Origin: Cupriavidus campinensis
GTDB lineage: Bacteria; Pseudomonadota; Gammaproteobacteria; Burkholderiales; Burkholderiaceae
Direction of reading: 5' to 3'
Assembly: GCF_905397395.1 (NCBI RefSeq)
Contig: NZ_CAJPVH010000028.1
Coordinates: 1 to 64,000, forward strand
DNA: 64,000 bases
The notes under the pieces are model-generated. The model saw only the letters and a list, made by a program, of their open reading frames with translations, was not told the origin of the DNA and made no database searches. Below, one piece after another: positions 62,681 through 64,000 of this stretch. A program made the translations under genes and the position numbers. How positions within the stretch are numbered: position 1 is the first letter of the stretch; each line of letters begins with the position of its first letter.

Positions 62681-63286
62681 ATGGCCAACGCCGTACCAGA
62701 CGCCACCACGCCCCCCTTCCGTACGCTGCGGCATACCCGCAGCATCCTGTGCCGCGGCTACCTGCGCGACGATGGGCGCTACGACATCGAGGCCGAGATG
62801 CAGGACATCTCCGCCGTCGCCACCGAGCTGCCGTTCACCGACCTGCCCGCCGGCGGCCACCTGCACCGGATGCACCTGACCATGACCGTCGATGCCGGCA
62901 TGGTGATCCACCACTTCGCCGCCCGTACCGAGACCGGCCCCACGCCTTACTGCGCCGAGATCAACGCCGCCTACGCCACCCTGATCGGGCTGCACATCGG
63001 CAAGGGCTTTCATCAGGCAGCCCGGCAACGGCTGGCCGGCGTGCGCGGCTGCACGCACCTGACCGACCTGCTCGGCCCGCTGGCCACCACGGCCATGCAG
63101 ACCATGATGTCGATCCAGCGCGAGGAATCGCCCTGGCACACCAAGCTCCACGGGGATACGCCCCTGCCCCAGCCCTGGGTGCTGGGTACCTGCCACGCCT
63201 ACCGCCTGGACGGCGAGGCCGCCCAGGTCATCTGGCCGATGCACCGCAGGGCGGCAGTGGTGCCGGAGACGACGGCGCAGGAGTGA
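62681..63286 (+). CDS. DUF2889 domain protein
   Basis: This encodes 201 residues. The sequence RSILCRGYLRDDGRYDIEAEMQD followed by GDTPLPQP and a middle CAEIN match DUF2889, a domain of unknown function found mostly in proteobacteria and actinobacteria near catabolic genes. ATG 62681 is chosen because AAGGA lies at 62668-62672, leaving 8 bases; ATG 62672 overlaps that site. It has no signal peptide. It lies 97 bases after the porin gene. Function is unknown. Confidence 0.8.
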   Translation: MANAVPDATTPPFRTLRHTRSILCRGYLRDDGRYDIEAEMQDISAVATELPFTDLPAGGHLHRMHLTMTVDAGMVIHHFAARTETGPTPYCAEINAAYATLIGLHIGKGFHQAARQRLAGVRGCTHLTDLLGPLATTAMQTMMSIQREESPWHTKLHGDTPLPQPWVLGTCHAYRLDGEAAQVIWPMHRRAAVVPETTAQE

Positions 63287-63319
63287 TGCACCATCCACAT
63301 TTAGTGCCGACCCCGTCAC

Positions 63320-63349
63320 ATGACTCGCCTGCAATGAAGTTGTTATAAT
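63320..63349 (+). promoter_or_regulatory. hpnD: sigma-70-like promoter upstream of hpnD
   Basis: A perfect -10 TATAAT (63344-63349) lies 18 bases after ATGACT (63320-63325), a four-of-six -35 match. Transcription would start near 63356, giving a leader of about 130 bases to the hpnD GTG. Confidence 0.6.
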
Positions 63350-63487
63350 CGCCCGACTTCGAAAAACTCCGAATCCGCGCAACGCCCGCGGCTCCGTCCG
63401 CACAGCGCCATCCCGCAGTTTCCATGGCAGTCCACCGGACGGCGTCTGACAGGCCCCGCGGACCCGACAAGCGTGCCGAGGAAATCC

Positions 63488-64000
63488 GTGGCCGGTACTG
63501 AAATCGCAACGCCAGGCGCCCCGCTCGCGGGACCCGCCGTGTCATCGGGCAGCTCGTTCCACACGGCCATGCGCATCCTGCCCGCCTCCCAGCGGCAGGC
63601 CATGTTCGAGATCTACGCGTTTTGCCGCGCCGTGGACGATATTGCCGATGGCGACACCCAGCACGCCGACCGTCTGGCCGCGCTCGAGCAATGGCGCGCG
63701 GACATCGCCGCCTGCTACGCCGGCCGGGCGCCCGCCGCGCTGGAGCCGCTGAACGTGCAGATCCAGGCATTCCACCTCCAGCAGCAGGACTTCTGCGACG
63801 TCATCGACGGCATGATCATGGACGTGGTGGCGACCATCGTCGCACCGGACGCCGCCACGCTGGACACCTATTGCGACCGCGTGGCCAGCGCCGTGGGCCG
63901 GCTGGCCGTACGCGTGTTCGGCCTGGAAGAAGCGCCCGGCATTGCGCTGGCGCACCACCTGGGCCGCGCGCTGCAACTGACCAATATCCTGCGCGATATC
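63488..64000 (+). CDS. hpnD: presqualene diphosphate synthase HpnD (partial, C-terminus off right edge)
   Basis: The visible 171 codons match the squalene/phytoene synthase family: SSFHTAMRILPASQRQAMF, the first Asp-rich motif region FCRAVDDIADGD, DFCDVIDGMIMDVV and GRALQLTNILRDI at the cut. HpnD joins two farnesyl diphosphates to presqualene diphosphate for hopanoid synthesis, and the residue pattern fits HpnD better than HpnC. The start is a GTG at 63488 with GAGG upstream; GTG 63473 is an in-frame alternative. It lies about 43 kb from the other hopanoid genes, with its own promoter. Confidence 0.9.
   Translation, partial: MAGTEIATPGAPLAGPAVSSGSSFHTAMRILPASQRQAMFEIYAFCRAVDDIADGDTQHADRLAALEQWRADIAACYAGRAPAALEPLNVQIQAFHLQQQDFCDVIDGMIMDVVATIVAPDAATLDTYCDRVASAVGRLAVRVFGLEEAPGIALAHHLGRALQLTNILRDI

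Noticed and set aside
1-64000. tRNA, rRNA, CRISPR, insertion sequence or prophage
   Set aside because: No cloverleaf with conserved arms, no repeat/spacer arrays, and no transposase or integrase motifs were seen on either strand.

Overview
The window is high-GC DNA from a betaproteobacterium of the Burkholderiaceae, most likely Cupriavidus or a close Ralstonia relative. The reasons are the gram-negative porin ending in Phe, a Bug-type solute receptor, a hopanoid locus with Burkholderiales-style content, a complete pel locus, and GTG/TTG starts throughout. I see no rRNA, tRNA, CRISPR array, insertion sequence or phage gene. Species assignment is inference from gene content only.

Region 1 (1-10.2 kb) is mixed housekeeping and accessory DNA. 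It holds a left-truncated CobN-like chelatase with an apparent export signal, an esterase overlapping a small unknown gene, a divergent DHA2 efflux pump/LysR pair, an AGE-family sugar epimerase, and two small unknown proteins.

Region 2 (10.3-20.6 kb) is a hopanoid biosynthesis and transport locus. In order it has a ferritin-like putative di-iron protein overlapping hpnB, a convergent hpnA, ispH and hpnH, a periplasmic MlaC-like hpnM divergent from hpnN (RND hopanoid exporter), and mlaA/vacJ. The window ends inside hpnD (from 63.5 kb), so the hopanoid genes are split across at least two sites.

Region 3 (20.6-24.8 kb) carries a decayed short-chain dehydrogenase next to a LysR gene, an unknown coiled-coil protein, and an overlapping response regulator/soluble histidine kinase pair.

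Region 4 (25.1-38.3 kb, minus strand) is a complete pelABCDEFG operon for the cationic Pel biofilm exopolysaccharide, with tight or overlapping gene junctions. A cold-shock gene with its own promoter, leader and terminator follows at 39.0 kb.

Region 5 (39.4-63.3 kb) is a catabolic region. A minus-strand operon runs acyl-CoA dehydrogenase, SCP2-type thiolase, two MaoC-type proteins, SDR, acyl-CoA synthetase, MalT-like LuxR regulator and aldehyde dehydrogenase. It diverges from a plus-strand paralogous set (acyl-CoA dehydrogenase, thiolase, SDR). Beyond it lie a TauD-family dioxygenase, a zinc alcohol dehydrogenase and a second MalT-like regulator. These face a Bug receptor, a class III CoA-transferase, a cysteine-rich unknown protein, a porin and a DUF2889 protein. 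The enzymes fit uptake, CoA activation and beta-oxidation through (R)-3-hydroxyacyl-CoA intermediates of an unidentified acid. GC-rich palindromes occur in several intergenic gaps of this region.
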